Position numbers and translations under genes: made by a program
Notes under the pieces: model-generated
Told to the model about the DNA's origin: nothing
The model's input: only the letters and a program-made list of their open reading frames with translations
Databases searched by the model: none
From: Pseudomonas sp. HS6
Lineage (GTDB): Bacteria; Pseudomonadota; Gammaproteobacteria; Pseudomonadales; Pseudomonadaceae
Assembly (NCBI RefSeq): GCF_023375815.1
Contig: NZ_CP067412.1
Location: 1,984,001-2,048,000, forward strand
Length of the DNA stretch: 64,000 nucleotides
Direction of reading: 5' to 3'
Part shown: in pieces, positions 1-14,907 of the stretch
Numbering within the stretch: the stretch's first letter is position 1
How the letters are laid out: the number at the start of each line of letters is the position of its first letter

Positions 1-1
1 G

Positions 2-736
2 CGCGAGAACTTCGCGACCTTCTATGCCGGCCCGGTGAACTCGCCGTGGATCGCCTATGGCGGCGGCGATTATGCGCTGAACAAAAACCTCAGTTTCAGC
101 CTGTATTCCAGTCGCCTGAAAGATGCCTGGAACCAGTACTACGCCGGCACCGCCTGGACCTATCCCTTGTCCGATGACCTGTCGCTGTTCGGTGGCCTGA
201 ACTATTACAAGGCCGTCGACGAAGGCAAACAACTGCTCGGCCAGTTCGACAACAACATCTGGAGCGGCCGCGTCGGGGTGAAACTCGGCGCGCATTCCGT
301 CGCCCTTTCCCACCAGCGCAACAACGGCAACGACGACTTCGATTACCTGCGCCAGTCCGACTCGATCTTCCTCGACAACTCCATTCAGTACAGCGACTTC
401 AACTCGCCGAAAGAGCGTTCATGGATGGTCCGCTACGACCTCGACATGACCACTTACGGCGTGCCGGGCCTGTCGTTCATGACCCGTTATGCGCGCGGCA
501 CCGACGCCGACTACTCCAACGCCAACGCCGTGTACATGCGCCGCGATGCCGACGGCAATCCGCTGACCGATCAGAAGCGCTGGGAGCGTGATATTGAAGT
601 CAAATACGTGGTGCAAAGCGGCTCGATGAAAGACCTGTCGCTGCGTCTGCGCCAGGCCACCACCCGTGCCACGGCATTCGAGTCCGATCTGGATGAAGTA
701 CGGGTGATTGTCGAATACCCGCTGGCGATTCTCTGA
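2..736 (+). CDS. OprD-family outer-membrane porin, C-terminal part (5' end outside window)
   Basis: The frame is open from base 2, so the window holds about 244 C-terminal residues; an intact OprD-family porin has roughly 420. The protein alternates short amphipathic beta strands with turns, as in an 18-stranded outer-membrane barrel. It has the family's typical end, where an RLRQATTRA strand is followed by DEVRVIVEYPLAIL with a hydrophobic final residue. OprD porins take up basic amino acids, peptides or small organic acids. The substrate cannot be read from this fragment and no subfamily is assigned. A strong intrinsic terminator follows at 803-826, so the gene ends its transcription unit. 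The GTG at 35 is an internal codon, not the start. Confidence 0.85.
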   Translation, partial: RENFATFYAGPVNSPWIAYGGGDYALNKNLSFSLYSSRLKDAWNQYYAGTAWTYPLSDDLSLFGGLNYYKAVDEGKQLLGQFDNNIWSGRVGVKLGAHSVALSHQRNNGNDDFDYLRQSDSIFLDNSIQYSDFNSPKERSWMVRYDLDMTTYGVPGLSFMTRYARGTDADYSNANAVYMRRDADGNPLTDQKRWERDIEVKYVVQSGSMKDLSLRLRQATTRATAFESDLDEVRVIVEYPLAIL

Positions 737-802
737 GTTTCACGAGCAATACACATTCACCTTTAGAAGCTCCTTGCTCCTTTGGTAAGAGGTGAATCCT
801 TT

Positions 803-826
803 GGCGTCCTTCGGGGCGCCTTTTTT
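803..826 (+). terminator. Rho-independent terminator of the porin gene
   Basis: A 7-bp GC-rich stem (803-809 with 814-820, one G-T pair) closes a TTCG tetraloop and is followed by six T residues at 821-826. It lies 67 bases after the porin stop codon. Confidence 0.9.
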
Positions 827-833
827 ATGCGTG

Positions 834-867
834 AAAAAAAGCCCGACTCACTGAACATGAACCGGGC
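834..867 (-). terminator. Rho-independent terminator for the small minus-strand genes
   Basis: On the minus strand the arms CCCGG/CCGGG type sequence at 863-867 and 841-845 (GCCCG/CGGGC) pair around a 17-base loop and are followed by seven T residues (834-840). It sits just beyond the stop codon at 887 and backs onto the porin terminator. Confidence 0.7.
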
Positions 868-886
868 GCTTCAGTGGGAATGAACG

Positions 887-1219
887 TTAGCCACCCTGCT
901 GACGACAGTTGCCCATTACGCTGTAGGTGACGGTATTGAGTTGCCCTTTGGAGTCCTCATAAGTCATCGCGGCCGGCACCACCGCGCATTCATTCTTCGG
1001 CCGGACAACGCTGACCACTTTCTTCACATCCAGCTTCATTCCGTACTCGTATTCCTTGACCACCGGCGCCGCTTTACCCTGGGCGGCCGCGTACTGTTCC
1101 ATGGCTTGGGCATTGGCGCTGAGCGCCCGGTCGAACGTTCTGTCACCACCGCCTTCGGCCAACGCATTCAAAGACATTGCCATGACACCGGTGAACGCCA
1201 ACAGCTTTAGAAATTTCAT
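887..1219 (-). CDS. Small secreted protein with PtrA-like N-terminus and DUF2790 domain
   Basis: A 110-residue protein begins MKFLKLLAF and has a clear signal peptide ending near ALA. The mature protein opens with EGGGDRTFDRA, the N-terminal motif of PtrA-like small periplasmic proteins. The second half (about residues 55-108) matches the DUF2790 pattern: YEYGMKLDVKKV, a cysteine in ECAVVP, MTYEDSKG and VMGNC. DUF2790 proteins are small Pseudomonas periplasmic proteins, often copper- or metal-responsive; their molecular function is not established. Two ATGs lie six bases apart. The inner one at 1219 is chosen because GAGGGA then has about seven bases of spacing, while the outer ATG abuts it. 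The next gene upstream encodes the same N-terminal motif alone. Confidence 0.75.
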   Translation of the reverse strand: MKFLKLLAFTGVMAMSLNALAEGGGDRTFDRALSANAQAMEQYAAAQGKAAPVVKEYEYGMKLDVKKVVSVVRPKNECAVVPAAMTYEDSKGQLNTVTYSVMGNCRQQGG

Positions 1220-1298
1220 ATTCATTTCCCTCAAAACACGACTCATAAAAAAGCCCACCATCGATGCGCGATGACGGGCTCATTCACTGGCAGCACGC

Positions 1299-1499
1299 TT
1301 ACAAGTCTTGGGTCTTTTCATCCTTTTTGTCATTCACGACGACAGGATCACGGGCCTTCTCCTTGGCCACAAACAGCTCCACGGAGCGGTCGTTGGCGGT
1401 CATCATCCGGTCGAAAGTGCGGTCACCGCCACCTTCGGCCAACACCAGCGAAGACATCATCAGAGCCACGGCAAACGCACCAATCTGTGCAACTTTCAT
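1299..1499 (-). CDS. Small secreted protein with PtrA-like N-terminal motif
   Basis: A 66-residue protein with a signal peptide (MKVAQIGAFAVALMM, cleavage after VLA). The mature part begins EGGGDRTFDRM, nearly identical to the N-terminus of the neighbouring 110-residue protein, and ends in a charged tail (KDEKTQDL). This is the PtrA N-terminal domain type; PtrA of P. aeruginosa is a small copper-inducible periplasmic protein. A GAGGAAT ribosome-binding site lies upstream of the ATG. About 72 bases before the start, positions 1571-1587 match an element at a similar distance from czcC, which suggests co-regulation with the metal-efflux operon. The name rests on the motif and context only. Confidence 0.7.
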   Translation of the reverse strand: MKVAQIGAFAVALMMSSLVLAEGGGDRTFDRMMTANDRSVELFVAKEKARDPVVVNDKKDEKTQDL

Positions 1500-1570
1500 C
1501 TTTGATTCCTCATTTAAGTAACTGACGGGATCAAGGTAACAATCCGAACCTTTCGTGACGGTGGCGCCGA

Positions 1571-1587
1571 AATTACATATCCGTTAT
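1571..1587 (-). promoter_or_regulatory. 17-bp element shared with the czcC promoter
   Basis: Bases 1571-1587 match 7369-7385 at 16 of 17 positions. Both lie upstream of minus-strand genes at similar distances (72 bases before the start at 1499, 77 before czcC). This copy also carries the inverted pair ACATA-N5-TATGT. It is a candidate site for the metal-responsive regulator CzcR. Confidence 0.5.
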
Positions 1588-1590
1588 GTA

Positions 1591-1612
1591 GAAAGGCCCG
1601 CAAATGCGGGCC
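1591..1612 (-). terminator. Rho-independent terminator of the czcCBA operon
   Basis: The perfect arms GGCCCGC (1595-1601) and GCGGGCC (1606-1612) pair around a four-base loop. On the minus strand they are followed by TTTC. It lies 22 bases beyond the czcA stop codon. Confidence 0.8.
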
Positions 1613-1633
1613 TGTTGTCAAACAAGGAAGTGA

Positions 1634-4801
<3,168 letters not shown>

Positions 4802-5995
4802 TTAATGACTGTGCTCGGCCGAGGCTTTGCCCAGCTCCGATTTGAGGACGAAGCTGCCGGCGCTGGCGACTTGCACGCCCGGTTCCAGTCCGGCGGTGAC
4901 TTCCACCTGACCCGCCGCGCGACTGCCCAGCTCCACCGCTTGCGCCTTGAAGCCGTCGTCCGTGCGGATGAACACCGTGGGTTTGTCCTCGACGGTCTGG
5001 ATCGCGGTTTCCGGTACGGCGACTTTGGCCTGGCGGCTGTCGGTCGCGACCAGCGCGGTGACAAACAGGCCGGGACGCCACGAACCTTGCGGGTTTTCCA
5101 GGGTGACGCGAACGGTCGCGGTACGGGTCTGTTCGCCGAGCAGGCTGCCGACGTAGGCCACGGTGCCGGTGACTTCGGCGTTCAATTCCGCTGCGCTGAC
5201 CGTGACGGGTTTGCCCACTTGCACCTTGTTCAGATCCTTCGGTGACACGCCGAAGGTGACCCACACCCGGGATAAATCCGAGAGCGTGAACGCCGCCGTG
5301 GTTTCATCGACCACCTCGCCCGGCGTCAGGTGTTTTTCCACTACCACACCGTCGAACGGTGCCCGCAGTTCATAGCGATTACCGCCGGTGGCGACCACGC
5401 TGCCGCTGAGCACGCTGATTTTTTGCCGGGCGTTGTTCAGGGCGATTTCGGCTTCTTCCAGAGCCTGACGCGCCTGGAGGAAATCCTGCTCGGCGGAAAT
5501 TTTGTCCTGCCACAGTTTCTTCTCACGCTCAAACGTCGTGCGCGCCAAGGTCAGACGGCGTTGCGCGGCCGCCTGTTCGCTGCGCTGATCGGAAATCTGC
5601 TGGCTGGCGATCACGGCCAGCAACTGGCCCTTCTTCACCGACTGCCCGAGATTGACCGACACCGACTCGACCACGCCCGGTACGCGCGGCACCACATGCG
5701 CGGTGCGGTCCTCGTCGAAGCGCACTTCGCCGGGGAACGGCAAGCCGAGACTGATGCGCTGCGCCTTCGCCTCTGTCAGTTGAATGCCCGCCGCCGCGAT
5801 CTGTTCGGCCGTCAGTTCGATGTGCCCTTCTTCGCCATGTTCACCTTCAGCGGCAGCGCCCTCTTCGGCGTGATCCGCATGTTCGGCGGCCTCATCGGCA
5901 TGCGCGTCGATGCCTGAGTTGGCCGTCCACATCGAGCCAATACCAATGCCCAACGCCAAGGTCGCCGCAGCGACCACAATCAGTTTTTTGTCCAT
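4802..5995 (-). CDS. czcB: Metal efflux periplasmic adaptor, CzcB family
   Basis: A 397-residue HlyD/membrane-fusion protein. One N-terminal hydrophobic segment (about residues 5-23) is followed by a His/Asp/Glu-rich stretch (residues about 31-60: AEHADHAEEG, EGEHGEEGH) that looks like a metal-binding tail, as in CzcB proteins. Next come a lipoyl-like half (VPRVPGVVESVSVNLGQSV), a coiled-coil hairpin and the second lipoyl/beta-barrel half. The protein ends in a second short His cluster (AEHSH). It links the CzcA pump to the CzcC channel and may present metal to the pump. A strong AGAGGAG site precedes the ATG. Confidence 0.92.
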   Translation of the reverse strand: MDKKLIVVAAATLALGIGIGSMWTANSGIDAHADEAAEHADHAEEGAAAEGEHGEEGHIELTAEQIAAAGIQLTEAKAQRISLGLPFPGEVRFDEDRTAHVVPRVPGVVESVSVNLGQSVKKGQLLAVIASQQISDQRSEQAAAQRRLTLARTTFEREKKLWQDKISAEQDFLQARQALEEAEIALNNARQKISVLSGSVVATGGNRYELRAPFDGVVVEKHLTPGEVVDETTAAFTLSDLSRVWVTFGVSPKDLNKVQVGKPVTVSAAELNAEVTGTVAYVGSLLGEQTRTATVRVTLENPQGSWRPGLFVTALVATDSRQAKVAVPETAIQTVEDKPTVFIRTDDGFKAQAVELGSRAAGQVEVTAGLEPGVQVASAGSFVLKSELGKASAEHSH

Positions 5996-6044
5996 GGAAA
6001 CTCCTCTGCGCCGAGCCTTCGCGCAGTGATCAAAAAGTTGAAAT

Positions 6045-7292
6045 TCAAGGGCTGACGCTGAGGTCGCCGAAAATGCGTTCGATGCGGACTCGAGCGTCGG
6101 TCGACTCGCTCACCGCCTGGATGTATTGAGTACGGGCGCTGATCAGCGTGCGCTGGGCGTCGAGCACGTCGAGGAAGCCGAACTTGCCCATTTCGAAACC
6201 GCGAGTGGCGCTGTCCACCGCACTTTTCGCGGCGGGCAGGATGGTCTGGTTGAACGCTTTGATTTCGCCGTTGGCGGTCTGCCATTGCGCAAGCGTGGTC
6301 TGGATTTCTGTGCGTAAGCGCAACTCGGTAGCGTTGCGCAGATCCCGCGCCTGATCGGTACGCCGCGCCGCCGCCAGCACATTGCCCTGATTACGGTTGA
6401 ACAGCGGGATCGGCATCGACAGCCCGACCACGTTGACCCGTTCGCGCTCGGTTTCGCTGTACTGACTTCCGATGCTGACGGTGAGATCGGGAATCCGCTG
6501 GGACTTTTCCAGCCCCAGCGACGCCTCGCGCTGGTCGATCTGCAACTTGGCCAGACGCAGCTCCGCTGTTTCGTTCAGGCGCTCAAGCAAACGGGTCGGC
6601 GGCGGGACATTCGCCAGGGTCTGAGCAGCGCTTTGCACTGAGGTCGAAGTCGGCAACGGTGCACCCATGACCTGCGCCAGTTGCTGGTACGCATTGGCCT
6701 GATCGCGCTCAGCGCGGCTAAGTTCCAGGCGCACTTCCGAGAGCTGTACTTGCGCACGAGTACCTTCCACCGGCGACGACTTCCCCGCCTCAATCCGCCC
6801 TTGGGCAACACGCAAACCGTGTTCGGCGAGTTGCAGCGACTGCCGGGCCAGTTGCAACCGTTGCTGCGCCGTTTGCGCGCCGTTGAACGCTTGAATCACA
6901 TCGGCGCGCAATGCGTTGCGCTTGCGCTCCAGTTCGATGCCGGCAGCGTCCTGGGCACGGCTGGCGACGTCGATCCGGGCGCCACGCTTGCCGCCCAGTT
7001 CGATCGGCTGGCTGAGCATCACCGTGGTGGTGCGCGACTGGCGCCGGGTGTCTTCGGCCTCCCAGGAAACCTCGGGGTTGGGGATCAGACCAGCCTGTTT
7101 GCGGTCACCTTCGGCAATGCCGATTTCCCACTGCGCTGCGGCCAGATCCGGGTTGCCGGCAAAGGCGGTTTGCAGGGCCTGATCCAGGGTCAGGGTCGAA
7201 GCACTGGCAAGGCTTGTACAGGCCAACAACAAGAGGCCGCTGGCGGTTTTTTTCAGGCGCGTTCGCGCCGTCCGTTCTATTAAACCGGGCAA
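6045..7292 (-). CDS. czcC: Outer-membrane factor of the Czc efflux pump
   Basis: A 415-residue TolC-family protein. It has a signal peptide (SGLLLLACTSLASA) and two tandem repeats of long amphipathic helices forming the periplasmic tunnel, with the typical LTLDQALQTAFAGNPDL opening. It forms the outer-membrane exit duct for CzcBA. No ATG is available before the signal peptide in this frame. A TTG at 7292 with an AAGGAAG site seven bases upstream is the best start. It is the first gene of the operon, separated by 409 bases from the divergent regulator genes. Confidence 0.9.
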   Translation of the reverse strand: MPGLIERTARTRLKKTASGLLLLACTSLASASTLTLDQALQTAFAGNPDLAAAQWEIGIAEGDRKQAGLIPNPEVSWEAEDTRRQSRTTTVMLSQPIELGGKRGARIDVASRAQDAAGIELERKRNALRADVIQAFNGAQTAQQRLQLARQSLQLAEHGLRVAQGRIEAGKSSPVEGTRAQVQLSEVRLELSRAERDQANAYQQLAQVMGAPLPTSTSVQSAAQTLANVPPPTRLLERLNETAELRLAKLQIDQREASLGLEKSQRIPDLTVSIGSQYSETERERVNVVGLSMPIPLFNRNQGNVLAAARRTDQARDLRNATELRLRTEIQTTLAQWQTANGEIKAFNQTILPAAKSAVDSATRGFEMGKFGFLDVLDAQRTLISARTQYIQAVSESTDARVRIERIFGDLSVSP

Positions 7293-7368
7293 TGGAAGGC
7301 TTCCTTCAATGAAGATTCTTTGATTGCGCCACGGTAGGGTTTTGAACTTATCGACAAGGTGACTGGAA

Positions 7369-7385
7369 AATTACAAATCCGTTAT
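7369..7385 (-). promoter_or_regulatory. 17-bp element upstream of czcC (second copy)
   Basis: It differs at only one base from 1571-1587 and lies 77 bases before the czcC start. It is a likely binding site of a metal-responsive activator such as CzcR. Confidence 0.5.
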
Positions 7386-7567
7386 CCACGGTTTATAGAA
7401 GTTGTTTTGCTCTAGGATTCGAAGTTCGAATGGCTTTGCTGCAATACATGGAAACAAATGCACGTTAGTTATCCGCCGAATAGCTCTTGCCGAAACCGGA
7501 GTCATGGAAAATTCGCTTTTCTGCTGCGACAGGCTGTCGCGGATGGCCGACTTAAAGGCCTCAGGCG

Positions 7568-7598
7568 TTGACTCTGTAGCCACTACAGCCTTTACCGT
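7568..7598 (+). promoter_or_regulatory. MerR/CadR-type promoter of czcRS
   Basis: A -35-like TTGACT (7568-7573) is followed at once by a perfect dyad, CTGTAG-CCA-CTACAG (7574-7588). A poor -10 (TACCGT, 7593-7598) gives a 19-base spacer. A dyad inside an over-long spacer is the hallmark of MerR-family metal promoters (CadR, PbrR, ZntR). Confidence 0.5.
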
Positions 7599-7701
7599 GC
7601 ACGCCATTCAGTTATTGAAACCGTCCGGAAGCCCCTACAAAAACAATAACTTTCCCGGCCACCTTAATTAAAAGCCCATTAAATATAAGTGGTGAAAAAT
7701 C

Positions 7702-8376
7702 ATGCGAATCCTTGTCGTCGAGGACGAGCTTAAAGCTGCCGAATACTTGCACCAGGGTCTGACCGAAAGTGGTTATATCGTTGACCACGCCGTTAATGGC
7801 GCGGATGGTTTGCACTTGGCGCAACAACAGGTGTATGACCTGATCATTCTGGATGTGAATCTGCCGGAACTCGACGGTTGGGGCGTGCTGGAGCAGTTGC
7901 GCCGCACCCACTCGACCCGAGTGATGATGCTCACCGCACGCGGTCGACTGGCGGACAAGATCCGGGGTCTGGATCTGGGCGCCGACGACTATCTGGTCAA
8001 GCCGTTCGAGTTTCCGGAACTGCTGGCCCGGGTGCGCACCCTAATGCGCCGTAGCGAAAACATCCCGGTGCCGCAGGTGCTCAAGGTCGCCGATCTGGAA
8101 CTCGATCCGGGCCGCCACCGGGCATTTCGCGGCACGCAGCGCATCGACCTGACCACCAAGGAGTTCGCCCTGTTGCATCTGCTGATGCGCCAGTCCGGCG
8201 AAGTGCTGACCCGCACTCAGATCATCTCGCTGGTGTGGGACATGAATTTTGACTGTGACACCAACGTGGTAGAAGTTTCGATCCGCCGCTTGCGGGCGAA
8301 GATCGACGACCCGTTCGACAGCAAACTGATCCACACCCTGCGCGGTGTCGGCTATGTGCTGGAGGCGCGGGAATGA
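7702..8376 (+). CDS. czcR: Heavy-metal response regulator CzcR (OmpR family)
   Basis: A 224-residue OmpR/PhoB-type response regulator. The receiver domain has the acidic pocket VVEDE, phosphorylation site Asp51 in [13 protein letters not shown] and the Lys in DYLVKPF. The C-terminal winged-helix domain runs from about residue 128 ([14 protein letters not shown] to [11 protein letters not shown] and GVGYVLE). Family and position next to czcCBA indicate control of metal efflux together with the overlapping sensor kinase. In P. aeruginosa, CzcR also affects OprD-type porins. Upstream lies a MerR-type promoter (7568-7598), so czcRS may respond to a second metal sensor. Confidence 0.93.
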   Translation: MRILVVEDELKAAEYLHQGLTESGYIVDHAVNGADGLHLAQQQVYDLIILDVNLPELDGWGVLEQLRRTHSTRVMMLTARGRLADKIRGLDLGADDYLVKPFEFPELLARVRTLMRRSENIPVPQVLKVADLELDPGRHRAFRGTQRIDLTTKEFALLHLLMRQSGEVLTRTQIISLVWDMNFDCDTNVVEVSIRRLRAKIDDPFDSKLIHTLRGVGYVLEARE

Positions 8377-9779
8377 AGCCGGCCAGCCTGTCGCTGCGAC
8401 TGGGTCTGACCGTCAGCATCCTTGGCGCGTTGCTGGTGGTGTTCCTGGCGATCCTCGCGTATTTCGCCTTGACTCATGAGCTCAATGCATTGTCCCGGGA
8501 CAGCCTGGAAAAGAAGATGGCGCAGGTGGAACACAGCCTCTCGCTGTACGTCGATGCCAATGAGGTCAGTGGCAAACCGCACATTCTGCTCGATCAGGTC
8601 ATGGGGCATGACAACCTGACGCTGACGATTTATGACCGCAGCAAACTGCGCTCCCCCCTGCTCAAGTCCGGCTCGGGATTGGCGGATCCACGGATCGAGT
8701 TGAAGGTGGTGCGAGAGACGACTGATCAGTTGACCTTCACCGACAGCACCGATGCGGAAGGTGCGAAATTTCTTACTGCATCAAAGCTGATTCGTCTGAA
8801 GGACGGCAGCAACGTACCGGTGCTGCTGTCGATGGACAATGCCCATGATCAGGCGTTGCTCAGCGCCTACTTGCGCTCGACGCTGATTGCCTTGCCGCTG
8901 CTGCTGGTGTTCATCGGCCTGACCGCATGGGGCGCGGTGCAGCGCGGACTCGCGCCGCTGCGCGAGTTTCGCAAAGTGGCGGCGCGAGTGACGACGCAGG
9001 ATCTCGATCACCGGTTGTCGGTGGTGAACATGCCTCAGGAACTCAGCGAGCTGGCGCAAGGCATCAACGTCATGCTCGATCGCCTGGACAGCGGTGTGCA
9101 GCAGTTGTCGCAGTTCTCGGATGATCTGGCCCATGAGCTGCGTACACCGATCAACAACCTGATGGGCAAGGCTCAGGTCACGCTGTCGCGGGAACGCTCG
9201 GTCGAGGAATACACCGACGTGCTGGTGTCCTGCACCGAAGAGCTGGAGCGCGTCGCGCGAATTGTCTCGGACATGTTGTTTCTGGCCCAGGCCAGCCAGC
9301 CGATGGCGCACGCCTCGTTCGAGCCGATTGCACTGGAAGAAGAGGCGTTCCGGGTAGCCGAGCTGTTTTCCCTGTCGGCGCAGGACAAGCAGATCCATCT
9401 GAAGGTGGTCGGCAGCGCGCAGGTCTCTGGCGACCGACTGATGATTCAGCGAGCGATATCGAACTTGCTGTCCAATGCCCTGCGCCACTGCCCGCCCGGC
9501 AAAACCGTTTCGCTGTTCATCGAACAGGCGCCGACACAAGCGGCGTTGCGGGTGAGTAATCCTGGCGCGGGTATCGAAGCGCAGCATCTGCCGCATCTGT
9601 TCGACCGTTTTTACCGGGTCGACAGCAGCCGCACCCGCTCGCAGGGCAGCACCGGTCTGGGGCTGGCCATCGTGCGTTCGATCATGAGCCTGCATTCGGG
9701 CACCGCGCAGGTGCAGAGCCGTCCGGGGGCGATGACGGTTTTCAGTCTGGTGTTCCCAGTGTTCGCAGAAAAGCATTAA
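8373..9779 (+). CDS. czcS: Heavy-metal sensor histidine kinase CzcS
   Basis: A 468-residue membrane kinase. Transmembrane segment 1 (about 11-33) and segment 2 (about 168-186) bracket a periplasmic sensor domain. A HAMP domain follows, then the dimerisation domain with the phospho-acceptor His254 in [14 protein letters not shown]. The catalytic domain has its N box at [12 protein letters not shown] and the glycine boxes at NPGAGI and GSTGLGLAI. The size and the [12 protein letters not shown] box match the CusS/CzcS/IrlS heavy-metal sensor group. The start overlaps the czcR stop by four bases (ATGA), indicating translational coupling. Confidence 0.93.
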   Translation: MKPASLSLRLGLTVSILGALLVVFLAILAYFALTHELNALSRDSLEKKMAQVEHSLSLYVDANEVSGKPHILLDQVMGHDNLTLTIYDRSKLRSPLLKSGSGLADPRIELKVVRETTDQLTFTDSTDAEGAKFLTASKLIRLKDGSNVPVLLSMDNAHDQALLSAYLRSTLIALPLLLVFIGLTAWGAVQRGLAPLREFRKVAARVTTQDLDHRLSVVNMPQELSELAQGINVMLDRLDSGVQQLSQFSDDLAHELRTPINNLMGKAQVTLSRERSVEEYTDVLVSCTEELERVARIVSDMLFLAQASQPMAHASFEPIALEEEAFRVAELFSLSAQDKQIHLKVVGSAQVSGDRLMIQRAISNLLSNALRHCPPGKTVSLFIEQAPTQAALRVSNPGAGIEAQHLPHLFDRFYRVDSSRTRSQGSTGLGLAIVRSIMSLHSGTAQVQSRPGAMTVFSLVFPVFAEKH

Positions 9780-9795
9780 GACCCTCAAACAGATT

Positions 9796-9838
9796 TGTGC
9801 GGTGTTTTCTCAATCTCCATCGGAAAAATCACCGCACA
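9796..9838 (+). terminator. Hairpin downstream of czcRS
   Basis: A perfect 9-bp inverted repeat (9796-9804 with 9830-9838), extended inward by TTTTC/GAAAA, lies 16 bases after the czcS stop. It has no T-run, so it is a possible terminator or mRNA-stabilising hairpin. The rest of 9839-10165 shows no gene. Confidence 0.4.
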
Positions 9839-10165
9839 CATCCGCCATAAGTCTTCGCAAACCTTTCAGTGCGAATTTGCGTCGACCTAGCGATGAAACG
9901 TCTGACAAAGGCATGAAACAAAACGTTGTTGAGGGCTAATGCATCGTCGCTTCGCTCGCCTTCAACCACCCCGTCCACCCCCTCTAAAACAAGCCTTTAC
10001 GTCGATCGTGGCGTGTCTACTCACAATTTGTCAGTAGGTACTTCGGCGCTCCCAAAAACCGCGATTGGAAACCTCTGGTCATCTTTGACCTCATCGTCGC
10101 TGTGCTTCTAGATTCGGCTCTCGCTTGAAACCGTTCACTCAACAGACAACCAGGAAGCACACACC

Positions 10166-10222
10166 ATGAGCGCCATTGGATGCATGAACACAAACCCGAT
10201 CCATAAACCCGATATCGCCTGA
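10166..10222 (+). CDS. Possible 18-residue leader peptide
   Basis: A short ORF (MSAIGCMNTNPIHKPDIA) starts with ATG, has a good AGGAAG site seven to ten bases upstream, and stops 13 bases before the hydrolase gene. The hydrolase ATG itself lacks a clear Shine-Dalgarno sequence, so translation of this ORF followed by re-initiation could supply ribosomes to it. The peptide is not recognised. Confidence 0.4.
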   Translation: MSAIGCMNTNPIHKPDIA

Positions 10223-10235
10223 CGGCCAACTCAAC

Positions 10236-11114
10236 ATGACCTTTTCCCTGCAAGGCAGAGGCTATTACCCGACCGGTGATGGCCATCAACTCTACTGGGA
10301 ACGCCATGGCATTGCGGGAAGCGAACCGGTGTTTTTCCTGCATGGCGGCCCCGGCGGGCGCTGCAGTCGTCATCATCTGGAGTTCTTCGACCTGCGCCGC
10401 TTCGACATCATCCTGTTTGACCAGCGCGGTTGCGGGCGCTCGACGCCCTACGGCGAACGGCGCGACAACACCACCGGCCTGTGTGTCGAAGACATCGACG
10501 CCCTGCGCCAGCACTTCGGCTTCGAAAAAATCAGTGTGCTGGGCGTTTCATGGGGCAGTTGGCTGGCGATCCAGTACCAGCAGCGCTATCCGCAGCACCT
10601 GCTGAAAACCACACTGGTCTCGGTGTTCGTACCTTTCGCAGCCAATGTCCGGTCATACGATCAGGCACTCCATGACGGGTTGGCACAATCGCCTCAAGCG
10701 ACGTCAGGCCATCGCGCCAGGGACATCTACCGGATACTCCGTGAAGGCTGCCCATTGCAACAGCGTGTCGCCGCCATTGAATGGTTGAATGGGGTTTTGC
10801 GCCGCACGGGGCAGACGGTTTGCCCCGGCACGCTGGAGAGTTTCGTCGATCAGGAAGCAGTGCTCGCCATCCGCCTGGAGCTGCATTACCACCTGCAAGG
10901 CTATTTCTTCCAGCCAAAAAACCAAGACCTGATCCTCGACGACAACACCCTGCTGATCCAGGGCATCCGCGATACCTTCGGCATGGCCAGCGTGCGCTGG
11001 CTCAGAGAGCGGATGAACCTTCACTGCCGTTTGCTGCACGCCGGGCACAACGCCTTTGAAGGCGCCATCCTCAAAGCCGTACGCCGGGCGGTGAAACGTG
11101 AAATCGAAGGCTGA
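10236..11114 (+). CDS. Proline iminopeptidase-like alpha/beta hydrolase (S33 family)
   Basis: A 292-residue alpha/beta hydrolase. It has the oxyanion motif HGGPGG (about residues 37-42), the family signature FDQRGCGRSTPYG, the nucleophile elbow GVSWGSW and a terminal AGHNAFE carrying the catalytic His. These are hallmarks of prolyl aminopeptidases, which release N-terminal proline from peptides. It is somewhat shorter than classical Pip proteins (about 310-320 residues), and the Asp-loop is less typical (LIQGIRDTFGM), so a related amidase or esterase activity is possible. No good ribosome-binding site precedes the ATG; see the leader ORF at 10166-10222. Confidence 0.8.
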   Translation: MTFSLQGRGYYPTGDGHQLYWERHGIAGSEPVFFLHGGPGGRCSRHHLEFFDLRRFDIILFDQRGCGRSTPYGERRDNTTGLCVEDIDALRQHFGFEKISVLGVSWGSWLAIQYQQRYPQHLLKTTLVSVFVPFAANVRSYDQALHDGLAQSPQATSGHRARDIYRILREGCPLQQRVAAIEWLNGVLRRTGQTVCPGTLESFVDQEAVLAIRLELHYHLQGYFFQPKNQDLILDDNTLLIQGIRDTFGMASVRWLRERMNLHCRLLHAGHNAFEGAILKAVRRAVKREIEG

Positions 11115-11138
11115 AAAAAACGGCACCCGAAGGTGCCG
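11114..11138. terminator. Bidirectional terminator between hydrolase and glpV
   Basis: A perfect 7-bp stem CGGCACC/GGTGCCG (11121-11127 with 11132-11138) has a four-base loop. On the minus strand it is followed by seven T residues, so it is a strong terminator for the ABC operon. On the plus strand the tail is weaker (TTCTGTTCC). Confidence 0.85.
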
Positions 11139-11157
11139 TTCTGTTCCCCAAAAGCGC

Positions 11158-12900
<1,743 letters not shown>

Positions 12901-12947
12901 AGAGACCTCCTGTTTAAGTTCTGGAGCACGATTGCCGAGCGATTCGA

Positions 12948-13220
12948 CTAGCCCCAACGCATCACAGCCAACAGCCACACCAGGGACAACGCGGACGCCA
13001 CCCAGATGCTCCAGTCGGTCACGCCGATTACCAGCAAATGCAGGTAGGCGCTGCCGAGAAGACCGATGAACAAACGATCACCACGGGTGGTGGCAATCGG
13101 TAGAAGCCCTCGCCGCAAGATGCTCGGCGAGCGCAGTTCCCAAGTGGTCATGCCCACCAGGATCAAGCCAATCACGATGAAAAACGCCGCCGTCGGGACG
13201 GTCCAGCTCATCCATTCCAT
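12948..13220 (-). CDS. glpU: DUF2160 small membrane protein (GlpU-like)
   Basis: A 90-residue protein beginning MEWMSWTVPTAAFF with three hydrophobic segments (about residues 8-25, 48-66 and 70-86). The central WELRSPSILRRG and IATTRGDRLFIGLLGSAYLH stretches are the DUF2160 signature. Members of this family are encoded inside glycerol-type ABC operons between the permease and binding-protein genes, as here; their role is unknown. Two consecutive ATGs (13223, 13220) share one GAGGA site. The second has the better spacing and is chosen, but the difference is one residue. Confidence 0.75.
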   Translation of the reverse strand: MEWMSWTVPTAAFFIVIGLILVGMTTWELRSPSILRRGLLPIATTRGDRLFIGLLGSAYLHLLVIGVTDWSIWVASALSLVWLLAVMRWG

Positions 13221-13230
13221 CATCAGTTCC

Positions 13231-14031
<801 letters not shown>

Positions 14032-14040
14032 GGCCGGGCC

Positions 14041-14903
<863 letters not shown>

Positions 14904-14907
<4 letters not shown>

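Larger units (their letters stand above)
7293..7701. promoter_or_regulatory. Divergent czcC / czcR control region
   Basis: These 409 bases hold no convincing gene. They contain the 17-bp element at 7369-7385 facing czcC and, at 7568-7598, a MerR-type promoter facing czcR. Short open frames on both strands (within 7371-7671) have no ribosome-binding site or recognisable product. Confidence 0.6.

Noticed and set aside
7371..7671. Two overlapping short frames on opposite strands between czcC and czcR
   Set aside because: No ribosome-binding site, no recognisable product, and the region carries promoter elements for both operons.
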